Below are positions 11,301 to 20,681 of a DNA stretch of 62,806 nt, in pieces (within the stretch, counting starts at the first letter, position 1; the number at the start of each line of letters is the position of its first letter). Location: positions 1-62,806 of the forward strand of contig JABANN010000141.1 of the NCBI GenBank assembly GCA_013115125.1, in the 5' to 3' direction. The position numbers were made by a program, and so were the translations under genes. This DNA is from Perkinsus olseni. Taxonomy: Eukaryota > Perkinsozoa > Perkinsida. The notes below the pieces were generated by a model. That model was not told where the DNA came from. It made no database searches and saw only the letters and a program-made list of their open reading frames with translations.

Positions 11301-14300
11301 TCGGCCGCGGCAGAGTCATTCAATGTTACTCTGGGTTACCTCGAGTGAGTCGACCCGGAAAGTCACCCAATCTATCTTGTGCCGTCCCGCAGAGTAGGAC
11401 CATCTCGTCCCCCCTTGCGTTGCATCAGCATCGGAGTCGAGTTGACCAACCTCACACCCCCTGATGGATCCTGGAAACACCTCATCCCTGCCCTCACCGA
11501 TGGACTCGAGGCTCCGACAGTAGGCAAAGCAGATCGCCGCAATGACCGGTATTCTCCTTCAGAGGGAGGCATACCAGGCTCAAGACGATTCCAACTTCGA
11601 GAGGATAGCCCTTAGGAAAGTGTCCGAAGCCCCAGCATCATCCTCAGCCGCCACGTTACAGTACTGCACAGTAGGCTTGAGATGTGAGCCTCCCCAACCG
11701 GTGTTGCCGCTAGTAGGCAGCGATATCTAGGTGAAGTATGGATAAGATCGCCTCATGTGTCGACCTGGATCCTTGTGTACCTCTTAACACCTACGCAAGA
11801 TGATGCTGAGAGTACTGACTTCCTACAGCTGGCGGTCTATGGCAGTGACGGCGCAATTGTGGCCTCAAGAGGTAGGCAAGGCCATCCGTCATTCGCTAAT
11901 GGCCGCTTGACTCAGAGGTTATGGTGCGAGGGGTGAGGCCCGAGGCTGCCCACACGCAGGTCTGCTATCCTTACCTGACGGCAGACTCCATCCGCGGATC
12001 TCCTCAGATCAACTGCACAATGGGCTTCCAGTGCAACATTCCCGCCCCCAGGACAACGGCACCACTGCCTTCACGTAGCAAGCTGTCCCTCCAAGAGCAT
12101 ACCTCATCAATAACTCAGCAGTGCCCTCCTCTCCTTGACAACGATGACTCGTCCACATCCGTAAGACAGCCCTTCGGCTGGGTTATGCCACCTTGGCGGC
12201 AGGTGAAACTGAACGTAACTACGAGGATGTTCACAGTTCCCTCGGCCTTCCGCGGCTCACAGCCCGGACCTTACACGCTCTGCCTGTGTGAGCAGTCCTC
12301 AGCTTCAGCAGCAAAGAGCACCGTACTCTCAGGCATTGATTTTGATGGATGCACCTCGTCCCATCATTTCACGCTTTTTTCGGGGACCCTCATGGTGCTG
12401 GGTCCAGACCCTTTGGCCGAGTATCCTTGCACCGTTGTGAACACGCATGCAGGTTTGACTCTTCGATTCGAGTTCATCCTCCGACTGCTGCTGATGCTGG
12501 CAGGTCTCCGATGCACCTTCGGGCCTCTGGTGATGGAAGGCATCCCCCCATTGACAGGGGTTGCTATCAGAACCGCATTCGATCACGTCAATGCTGAGAG
12601 CCATTGTGACAACTTACTCCCGTGAGAACCCGTCGGCAGTGTGTCCGGTTATGAAGTCTCCTCTCAGGGAAGGCTTTGAGGCAACTTCAGTGGTCGAGTG
12701 CCCTTCGGAATCGCCTCGAGCTTTGCCTGTGATTGACTCGAGGCTCAGACGGCAGGGGAAGGTGGCGATAGAACTGAAGATCCAGCCGGCTAATGGTCCT
12801 TCTTCATCGTGGCTCAGAGCAGGTTTGTTCCTGACATCATAGTCGGCCTCTCTTACCAATTCCGCATGCCAGGTGTCGTGCTCCTTGATATATCACCGGT
12901 GACGGTTGTTGATGCCCCTGCCGAGTTGTACTGCGTGCAGCCTACTGTGCCAGGCCATAACACTGTCAAGGCTTCATGCCCAGCAGTGGTAGAGTAGCAA
13001 TAGAGTGCTCATCCCCACACCGTTTGTGTAGATCCCTCTCAGTTCTGCCGCTAGTACTGATGGTAAGCAGTTCATTGAGATTGGCCTCGCTAGGGGCATC
13101 GACAACTGCGCCGACCTCGAGAGCCAGGGCGGCTCGAAAATGGTGGAAATCCTTGGCACCACAAAAGCTGAGGTGGGGCAGTTTTTTGGAAATGGCAGAA
13201 CCCTATCACTGCCATCCAGAATGGTACACCGCTGATGAGTACGGCTACTTTGACCGAGCGAGTACGATACAAGGAACGAATCTGCATCTGCCTGTACTGC
13301 TCCGTGGATGCTGGCACTCCGCCTGCTGAGTGGTTCACTATGGACCTCGGTGAGTTCGATTGCGCTCATCCTTCCTACGCCACGACTGCTCTCTTCAGGA
13401 GTCTCCGTCACAGTCGTGGGATTCAGTCAGATCACCGGTCCATCTCACGTGGTTAGCGGCAGCGACTATCTGCCACAAGGATTGGTGAGAGTAAGGCATA
13501 CGTCTTGAGCGGGTACTCGACTGGGTTCCACGTCGTCGAGGTCAGGTCGAAGGGGTAGACGTGTGGCTCTGGCTGAACACCACAAGGTTAGCTCTCTATG
13601 CAGCGGAGGCTGACGGCGCAACGGGGGTATCACTACTCGGCCGTAGGATAGCATTACGCAGTGCTCACCAATAAGCCCTCTCGGTTTCAGCTATTGACGT
13701 CGACATGACCACTTCGGTGGAGGGCATGGGATGGAGTACTCTCGTCTTCCCGGCTCTATCACTTCCTTCGACGACAAGGGCCGGCATTTGGAGCCTCTGC
13801 GCGTCATACTACGGCGAGCTATTGGTCGGTACGAGTAGCATGCGGGGGGGTGTTTGTACGCATATCACCGTATGCGAGGTAGCCGTGAGCCTCCTCAAAC
13901 GTTCGTCGAATTCTTGCCATCTCGAGGTCAACGTGATCGAGGGCCCTCTCCGTGGTCGGGTACATGAGGAGAGCCAGATTGATGTTGCCGGCCATTACCT
14001 ACCAGAAAATCACCCTATGCATATCATCCTGATAGTAGGGCCTTCGAGTCATGGCGAGTACTTGTTCCCTGTGGTGCAGTCCGTAGATGAGGGGAACCCC
14101 CTCCCCAGCGATGCATGCCAAGGCGAGGGCCTCGCTGAGGGTTCCATCTCTCCCTCTCAATGCAACGACGATAACACGGTAGGCACGCCCAGAATCACTA
14201 CTCGCTGCTGCTGCTCTTCCTCATACGCATTCTCAGGACCCCTCGGACCCCACCCTCTGCCCTCAACCATCGTCCGTGCACACATCAGAGCTAGTTTCTT

Positions 14301-17022
14301 TCGTCATCACACCATCTGCTCCAGGCAACTTTGCTCTATGCGTTCGCTACCTCCGAGAGCCTTCCCTCTGGGCCTTCGCCGGCACTGTGGAGGTCTTTGA
14401 GGATGCCTCGGTGCCCGGCGATGACGGCACATCGACAACGGAGGCGCTGGTCCAAGTGAAGCCTTTGGTTTTTACTCTTTTAACTGAAGGCCGTGTCCTG
14501 GCCGGTGGATGGTCTACAGTCCGCTTTCGGGCGTCCGTAGCACCAGTCGAACTCGGAAGGTTCTTCCTAGGGCTAGTCCAAAGTCAGATGACTAAGCCAT
14601 GCACTGACATAGTAGATCAAGTTGAGAATGGTCCAAGATACGAAGAGCCTCATTACACCCTCATAGTCCACCCACGGGTCGCTGCTGACCATGAGCTCTG
14701 TGCAGAGGTGCCCACCAGAGCAGAGGGGCTCAGGTGAGTGACGAGGGAGATGTTCGGTACTCAAGACAAGTTCCACTCAGTTACATCGGTATCATACGTG
14801 TGGATCCTGGCATCGCCCTTCTCAACGTGTCCCGAGCATACCACGGTCTTCCGCTATCGATCTACCTCTTCAGAGAAATAACCAGCCGACGTGTAGACGT
14901 CGTCTTGGTGAGCTAATGCTCTTCACTCCAGGGTCATTGCCCACTCAGGAGCCATCATCTTCCCTCCCTGCATGCAGTCAGGAAACAGCATTCATACGAA
15001 TGAAGTCATCTCAGTCCACAGTCAATGAGAGCATCGTGCAAGCGCAGTGCGTTGCTGCTACCTCTCGCCTCAATACCATCAACGCCATCCCCCTTCCAGC
15101 TACCCGCATGAAGCCGCCGACAAGTCTCTGCTGTCCGGTTCGGTGTATCGAATCTGTGCAACATCGCGGCCTGTGGATGAGTCGCCCAGAGAGGAGCGCG
15201 CGGCGAGGTGCAGGGCTTCACCTGATGATGCGTTTGATCACACCAGATCAGTTTTCATGGCCTTGGCGATTTCCTAGTGGCGAAGTACATCACGGAATAT
15301 AGTGCATACGAGAGTGAAGACCTGGCGGGGACCATGACAGTGACCCTGTACTAGGCTGTCTGTGGTGAGCCCAACTCAGCTGGAGATGGTCAGGTCCGTG
15401 GCATTCATTGACCTTACCCGACTACCGGTCGTTATGTTTGGATTTGATGGGGTATGTCGAGCTCTTCAGCTGAAGGCCGAACGCTACCTCGCCGTGACGC
15501 CCACTGAGGTTTTAGTCTATAAGCGCTCCAACGGACGGTGATAAGGCCTCGGTAGGTACACCCTACAGAGAATGGGCTGTCCTACAGTGTAGCCCCACTA
15601 CGTGGCAATGTGACAGCATCATCTTACACGTGGGACCTTATGTGAATACCGTCATAGGGCACAGCCTCCATTCAGGCTCTGCGCATGTACGTCCAGCTGC
15701 CTTCTGCCTGGTGCACATTTCCTCCCTCTTGGTGACGTGGCAGTAGCATCACCCAACTCGGGAGCCATACGGCAGCGGGAGGAGGAGGCCATCACAGTGC
15801 CATACCTGCTCCTCATGCTGAGGCTCAGAGGCGTCCATCCCTCTACCATCACCCGCTCCATTCTCCTCGAGGCAGTTGAGAGGGTTTTCGTATACCAGGA
15901 TGTCACCCTGGAGGCAGTCCTTGAGGGTAGGGATCATCTGAAGGCAGCCCTACTGTGTCCGCCATGGCAGGTAGCGTTGTCGCAGTGTTCAGTATTCCCG
16001 TCTCAGAGGGCCACGATGAGCCCCCTCTGACCTCGGCTTTGGTAGCACTAGAGCGTTGGCGGATACAGGTCACTAGGCCCACCAGCGTCTTGAGGACGTC
16101 ACTCTTGGGTATTGGCCAAGTCGACACGACCTTCCCTATAATGATGACTTCCGATAACTGCGCTGCTGTGGTCTTCAAAGGCTGCGAGATCTATTCACGT
16201 CTTGTGAGGGGATACCTTCTGCCGACGCCACCCGGCGTCGAGGCCACCACCCCCGAGCCGCAGGAGACTCCGATCAGTCTCGGCGAGGAGGCGCCTGTCG
16301 AAGACACCGATCGTGATGGAGCGGATGAGGCGTTGGAGCAGCTGGCCTTGCTGCTGTCCGCATGCTTGATTGGTGGTGCGTCACTTCATGCAAGTCGTGC
16401 GGTGCTCTTCCCTCGGCATCCTTCAGGGACTTCCATCATTTCCATGCTCATCTACATCCTACCTAAAGTATGGCGGAGATTCAAAAAGGTTCTCCGAAAG
16501 CTCAAGTTAGACCATCGACTACTCAAAAGTGTGACTTCAAACCGAGCTGAGTTCATGGGCCAGGTGAGGGCTGAAGACGTCCACTGCAACATACTCATCA
16601 CAGGTGTGCCCAATCTGCCTACAAGAGCTCTCAGAGTCTCCTCTCGATACACTACTACAGCTACCATGCTCCCATACCTTGCACTATCTATGTGTTATGG
16701 ATTGGTTCCGTTCCTCTCAACTGTCATGTCCCATGTGCCGCCACGTTCCCCCTAATGGCCTTCGCCACTGTGTAAGGGTCATTACCGCTCGAAGTGATCA
16801 GCGTGTCTCTCCTAGACGATGGTCAAGCTACGAACAGATCCTCGACGAGTGTGCCCGACTCCCGAGTCGGTACTCGAAGTGGTCATTGGCAATCCAACGG
16901 CATCGTCCTCCGCCTCATCAAATCCTCCTTCTCGGAGTGACAACGAAGAGCCACAAGCAGCCACAATCGGCCGTCCAAGTGTTGAGGCCGAGATCACCGG
17001 TACAGCATTATCGCAGACATGA
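5363..17022 (+). CDS. Giant multi-exon protein: dead subtilisin-like domain, Cys-module repeats, RING-H2 finger
   Basis: Nearly 12 kb of plus-strand exons split by introns of mostly 40-60 nt. Domains in order: a possible prodomain (5363-5770), a subtilisin-like fold (5776-7290), a long series of beta-rich modules with the signature G-x-Y-x-[ILV]-C (for example GGTYRICLCPVH at ~9815, PGPYTLCLCEQ at ~12262, PGNFALCVRY at ~14330), a hydrophobic stretch with a basic stop-transfer (16342-16500) and a RING-H2 finger (16604 on). Introns fixed with phase: 6031-6070, 16564-16603 and 16772-16815; 8579-8623 (approximate) and 9015-9073 are likely. If it is one gene, the topology would be a very large ectodomain with a cytoplasmic RING, that is a membrane-anchored ubiquitin ligase. 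The start is not fixed, and a split into two or three genes cannot be excluded. The stop at 17022 ends a Ser/Pro/Glu-rich tail. Confidence 0.5.
5776..7290 (+). other. Subtilisin-like (S8) domain lacking all catalytic residues
   Basis: After removal of the 40-nt intron 6031-6070 and the introns near 6195-6253 and 6371-6424, the frame reads as a subtilase. The strand with the catalytic Asp reads VGIIGSGVN (family VAVIDSGVD; the Asp codon is GGC, Gly, at 6101-6103). The segment around the catalytic His reads SFYVTNVIIA (family HGTHVAGIIA). The later core includes FAVLKMFAYNARSGY and a VGLRSAATDASLALCSYSKS segment matching VGA..DG.LA.FSN. The Ser motif reads SGTAVAMM (family SGTSMAAP; Ala codon GCA at 6987-6989). 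It ends with LGFRIDAVTLLEKAR, the usual G.G.VDA..AV..A helix. The fold is thus recognisable but protease activity is not expected. Confidence 0.7.
16342..16500 (+). other. Hydrophobic/basic segment, likely membrane anchor before the RING finger
   Basis: Encodes LALLLSACLIGGASLHAS, then ISMLIYILPKVWRRF and a run of Lys/Arg (KKVLRKLK). A hydrophobic stretch followed by basic residues fits a transmembrane stop-transfer signal. Whether it spans once or as a hairpin is not clear. Confidence 0.45.
16604..17022 (+). other. RING-H2 finger and C-terminal tail
   Basis: The exon at 16604 encodes VCPICLQELSESP, then LPCSHTLHYLCVMDWF and LSCPMCRHV. The spacing is C-x2-C-x16-C-x-H-x2-H-x2-C-x10-C-x2-C, a complete RING-H2 (C3H2C3) pattern with the usual Trp before the last Cys pair. 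Such fingers recruit E2 enzymes and act as ubiquitin ligases. The intron 16564-16603 joins MGQ to VCPIC in frame. The intron 16772-16815 leads to a Ser/Pro/Glu-rich tail that stops at 17022; reading through it would give a less protein-like end. Confidence 0.85.
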
Positions 17023-17743
17023 TACACACCCCATGGCATCTCGTTACTGTTTCGTCTTCCTTCATATTTGACGTTCTTCAAGCGGTACCAACGCGATAAA
17101 GCACTTATGACAGAAACTCATTATTTTCTCCCATGCTGACCACCTGCATGCACCTTCCCCCGCAGTAATTCTGCTGTGCCGTTTTCTTCCAGCAGCATGT
17201 CTACAATCTTTCTGCCGTATCGTGGCTGAGCGGCAGCTTTCCAACGTAGTGATTACGTCAATCATTCTTATCCCACCTGCATGATGAAGCCTCTGGACGC
17301 ATCATCGCCTCCTTTGAAGATTGCTTTCTTAGGCTTCGGTCGCTGAGAGTCGTGCATGCCATGGTGAAGCATGGGATACTCCTACTTCTTTCCCTGAGTG
17401 CTCGCTGAGTTTAGTCCCACTGTCAATGGGCTTATGGGGCTTCCATTGTTTCAAACTAGCTAATAGAGGGGACGCCAGCCGATGGCGAGAGAACATTATG
17501 CAAACCTAGCCGTCGAGAGCCGGGTTTGCAACTTGAACACAACCCTCATGGAATTGGGATGGCGAGACATCAGCGGCCTTAAGACCCATGAGCCCAACAC
17601 ATTGACTACGCTGAACGTTAATAAGGAAACAGGCAAATATCCATTAAAAGGTCCGACTGCATCCCTGCCCCATCCCAATGTACAGAAACACCCCCATAGA
17701 CCAACGGAAACAAAGTACAGAATTCTTTCCATAGTCTTCAAGC
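17023..17743. other. No recognisable gene
   Basis: Lies between the end of the giant RING gene and the end of a convergent minus-strand gene. Open frames of 60-115 codons occur on both strands, but none shows a domain, a signal or a consistent splice pattern. Confidence 0.4.
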
Positions 17744-18190
17744 CTAACTATCGAGCCGTGTCGACAGAAATTTCGAATGAAACTCTCGTAGCCTGGAGTT
17801 GCCCTCGGTGCTGCTGCCATTGCTTGCAGTGATACCAGGTGATACTGGGGTACCACTACCCACGGTGCTGCTGCCATTGCTTGCAGTGATACCAGGTGAT
17901 ACTGGGGTACCACTACCCACCACAGCCCCCTCAAGACGACGCTTCTTGTGGAAGGCTTGCAGGCCAGATCGAATCTCCTCTATAGAACGCTGATCAGAGA
18001 AGACTCGTCAGAGACTTCGCTGCTTGAGCGACCTTCTCATTACGTTAGAGTTCCTCGCAGCAGCAGCAGCCGCTGCGACCGGTACTTCGCCGCTGCCGTT
18101 GCCATGCTGAAGTTCCTTCCTTTTTTCCTCTCGTTGACGGTCTCCTGAATATTGTCGAGGAGGCGGTAGGGCTACCGAAGACGTCATCAT
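17744..18190 (-). CDS. Small hypothetical protein with a 19-residue tandem repeat
   Basis: Two exons: 18190-18044 and 17989-17744, with a 54-nt GT-AG intron at 17990-18043, giving about 130 residues. It starts at an ATG (18190). The N-terminal part is charged (GDRQREEKRKELQHGN) and followed by a run of Ala. After the intron comes a helical stretch (RSIEEIRSGLQAFHKKRRLE), then two perfect copies of a 19-residue Gly/Ser/Thr/Pro unit (GSGTPVSPGITASNGSSTV). It stops after RLDS. The family is not recognised. The start is 91 bp from the divergent gene at 18282, so the two may share a promoter. Confidence 0.5.
17807..17920 (-). repeat. 57-bp tandem repeat, two identical copies
   Basis: Two back-to-back copies with period 57 nt (17807-17863 and 17864-17920), identical over the unit. 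The period is a multiple of three, so copy number can change without breaking the minus-strand reading frame that encodes the Gly/Ser/Thr/Pro units. Confidence 0.95.
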
Positions 18191-18281
18191 AGATACTCAA
18201 GGGCTTCCACGATTGAGCATACGTTCATGTACGACCGCGCGCGGATGAATCTCGCTACGCCAGTTTGATCGATTTCGAAAT

Positions 18282-18756
18282 GGGATCTTGGTCCTCGGCT
18301 TCTCGCGACCAGAATCATGCTGTAGCAGAACTGGAGAAGGTAGGGCTTATCCGGGGCCGCAGGTGAGTTCACAGGTCACCTGTGGCAGGTGTTCTTGAGT
18401 GAATCGCCTCCTTCCGAGTGGGAGGTCAAAGTCTACAGCCAAGTTGGTGGGACCTGTCCTTCGACGCTACCCTCCTCCGAGCGACCACCAGATTATGGAC
18501 TTGTGGACAACAAGCCAGCATCATCATCGTCATCATCATCGAGAAATTACACCCGCTCCGACGACAGGAGTAAACGGCGACGCTTAAGGGATAGTTGGAA
18601 CGTGACTGGCGAAAGACAGACTGTCGCAGAGGTCTCAAAGGAGGAGATGCGAGAGGTCGAGAAGTGCGTCGAGGTGTGCCTTCGGGATCATGCTGCACAC
18701 GACCTGAGTGCACGTGATACCTGTCCCCCAAGCGATGGGTGTGATGCCAGTGATGG

Positions 18757-18800
<44 letters not shown>

Positions 18801-18871
18801 TGTTACCGTCATCATGCGTGATGCCCCGAACTGTCATGAAAAGATCGAGAGATGACGCCGATGTTTATTGA
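18282..18871 (+). CDS. Hypothetical acidic, probably nuclear protein with a poly-Asp tract
   Basis: The proposed start is the ATG at 18282 (MGSWSSASRDQNHAVAELEK). A 49-nt intron in phase 0 (gtaggg...ggcag, about 18342-18390) joins this to VFLSESPPSEWEVKVYSQVG. The main exon carries a poly-Ser run, a basic cluster (RSKRRRLRD) that could be a nuclear signal, a short helical segment with paired Cys (VEKCVEVCLRDH) and a run of about 15 Asp, then a basic tail (MKRSRDDADVY). No domain is recognised. The Asp run is coded by a (GAT)n microsatellite and could vary in length between strains. Confidence 0.5.
18757..18800 (+). repeat. (GAT)n microsatellite coding poly-Asp
   Basis: An uninterrupted GAT run inside the gene at 18282-18871. 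On the other strand it makes a poly-His frame that has no other support. Confidence 0.95.
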
Positions 18872-19066
18872 GTCACATGCTTGGCTTCATTGATAACGTG
18901 CTCTGTATTGTTACGAGTTAGCACATTGCTTCGCTAACCCGATAGGGAGAACTCAGACCTAATTCTGGCGATAGAAAATGGACATGTTGATCATTACACA
19001 ATGGTACGTTACACAACACACTTCATTAGTAAACGCCATCGGAGGCGATAGTGAGCTAACGGACAG

Positions 19067-20560
19067 TCAGAGACGGGTTGCCTGCCTCGAATTAAGTGGC
19101 TCCTCTAGACCCAACTCGTCAAGCCGCTGGAGGTGTCCCTCGAGGCTAGAGCCGCTTCCTGAGGACGGTTTGGTCTGCGTCGCCTACAAGTAGCCAGCCG
19201 GGTACCGAAACTCAGCTCGCAATCATTCGAGGCAGGTGCTGCATTCTCCTGGGCAGCGTCATCCTTGGACGGCTGTTCGGCAGGAGCCAAAGGCGAGTGA
19301 GCCCGACTCGGCCTAGGACTCGACGAAGGAGCTAAAGCAATAGTGCCACGTGGTAGTAGCACCAACACGGATTGAGGCTCACGTTTGGATCTGGAATTCA
19401 CACTAGTGTTAACGGGGGGTGGTGTTGGGCTGTCGGCGTATGGGGTAGCAGTCGGAGTCTCTGGAGTTGTCCCTCGCTGCGAAGGGATATCGTCATAATC
19501 CTTCGTGTCCAGCTTATGCTTTAATACCTGATAGGCACACTAGCAGTACTGGAAACTCTCTAGTGGAGAGTAGAAGAGTGACTTTATGCAACTCGATCGT
19601 CTCCGATGTCTTTAGTCTGTGCTTCTGACTGAAAGCTATGACGGCTTCATGAATGGCTCGTGGAAGCTGACCTTCTTGAATGAGAAGTTTACCGACAACC
19701 TGATCACTCACTGTTTGTCAACTGGCTCCTTCAGACACCTACGTATCGCCGGTCACTCCCTGTTTCCGAGTTCCTCGTCACCTCGACCTCTATCCATTCA
19801 CCATCTGCTCGTCCAGCCCTACCACGGCCTCTCGGATGGCTGTTCCGCTTGCTTATTGACGGCAGCCTAGCGTAAGGTGATTCTCTCTTAACACTAAGGC
19901 GGCCATTGTTTGGTGTACGGCTCGAGCTGGGTCTGAGCTTTGCCTCAGACGTGCGCCTGAGATATATATTCAGTCAGCATGAGCCTGAAACAGTTCCTAC
20001 GAGTTCCTTTTATTCCGTTCTGTAGTGGGTGGGGATATTGAAGTCGCAGGGGCGTCACCATCTGGTGGAGCTCGCCTAACTCCTCTGCCACCCGTCCTTC
20101 GCCCAATTTGAGTCCCTCCGCGTGGTAACCGAAAGGCTGAACTCCGGGAACCAGGAGTGACATCGATACTGAAAAAACATTTATGAAGTCGCTTGAAGTT
20201 GTTGTTGATGATGCCGTAGCGCACTTGGACGTGTCACAGGCTTTCTGATTTCTTATCAGCTGTTGCATCGCAGCCCCGTCCGGGTCTCTATTCTCCACGA
20301 CCTCCCGCATCAGCTGCCTCTCCCTGTACCCGCGCTGCAAACGACTAACTGCCTCGGTGTAACCACGAGGGTTCACACTCTGAAAACGGGGAGAATCGAT
20401 ATGCCCGGGAAAGAATGATAGCTCCACCTTCGAATCGGTGTTGGGAGTCTCGGCACTTTTCTGTGTAGAAGCTGGAGCTGCTGATATCGAACTGCCTCGT
20501 GTCTGGGGCTTGAAGGTACAAGAAGCGAGCTGAAGGAGGATCTCGGATCGGACCGCGCGC
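19067..20560 (-). CDS. Hypothetical protein with repeated RAIxEAV helices and a Pro/Ser-rich tail; start unresolved
   Basis: Minus-strand exons that splice in phase. The first clear exon reads TDSKVELSFFPGHIDSPRFQ, then EAVSRLQRGYRERQLMREVV. A later part has VAEELGELHQM, then AIREAVVGLDEQM and PRAIHEAVIAFSQKH, which look like related helical units. A 54-nt intron separates IELHK from VLKHKLDTKDYDDIPS, and a 46-nt intron precedes the last exon (SSLEGHLQRLDELGLEEPLN; stop 19067-19069). The C-terminal half is rich in Pro, Ser and Thr. The 5' end is open: no ATG is seen in frame before the tRNA at 20582, so the start exon may lie upstream of it. The family is not recognised. The end converges on the gene at 18282-18871. 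Confidence 0.5.
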
Positions 20561-20581
20561 GCAGAGTAAAAACAGAAAAAC

Positions 20582-20662
20582 GACAGCGGCAGGATTCGAA
20601 CCTGCGCAGGCAGAGCCTAGTGGATTTCGAGTCCACCTCCTTAACCACTCGGACACGCTGTC
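20582..20662 (-). tRNA. tRNA-Ser (anticodon CGA)
   Basis: On the minus strand: acceptor GACAGCG pairs with CGCTGTC; D arm with GAGTGGTTAAGG; anticodon arm GTGGACTCGAAATCCAC with loop CTCGAAA (anticodon CGA); a long variable arm; T arm CAGGTTCGAATCCTG. The long variable arm and the anticodon identify serine (UCG codons). Length is 81 nt without CCA, with no intron. It lies 19 bp from the stop codon of the gene at 20682-22456, on the same strand. Confidence 0.97.
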
Positions 20663-20681
20663 GATGAATTTCTCAACAAGC

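Noticed and set aside
16604-17071. Read-through of the last intron after the RING finger
   Set aside because: The frame stays open, but splicing 16772-16815 gives the usual 44-nt intron and a more protein-like tail.
17799-17993. Plus-strand frame with a VLLPLLAVIPGDTG repeat
   Set aside because: It is the antisense of the 57-bp repeat. The minus frame gives a soluble low-complexity repeat with a proper intron and start.
18426-18815. Poly-His minus-strand frame
   Set aside because: A by-product of the (GAT)n run coding poly-Asp on the plus strand.
20345-20656. 103-codon minus-strand frame
   Set aside because: It overlaps the tRNA-Ser gene almost fully; its first half is simply the tRNA read as protein. 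The frame beside it carries the better coding signal.
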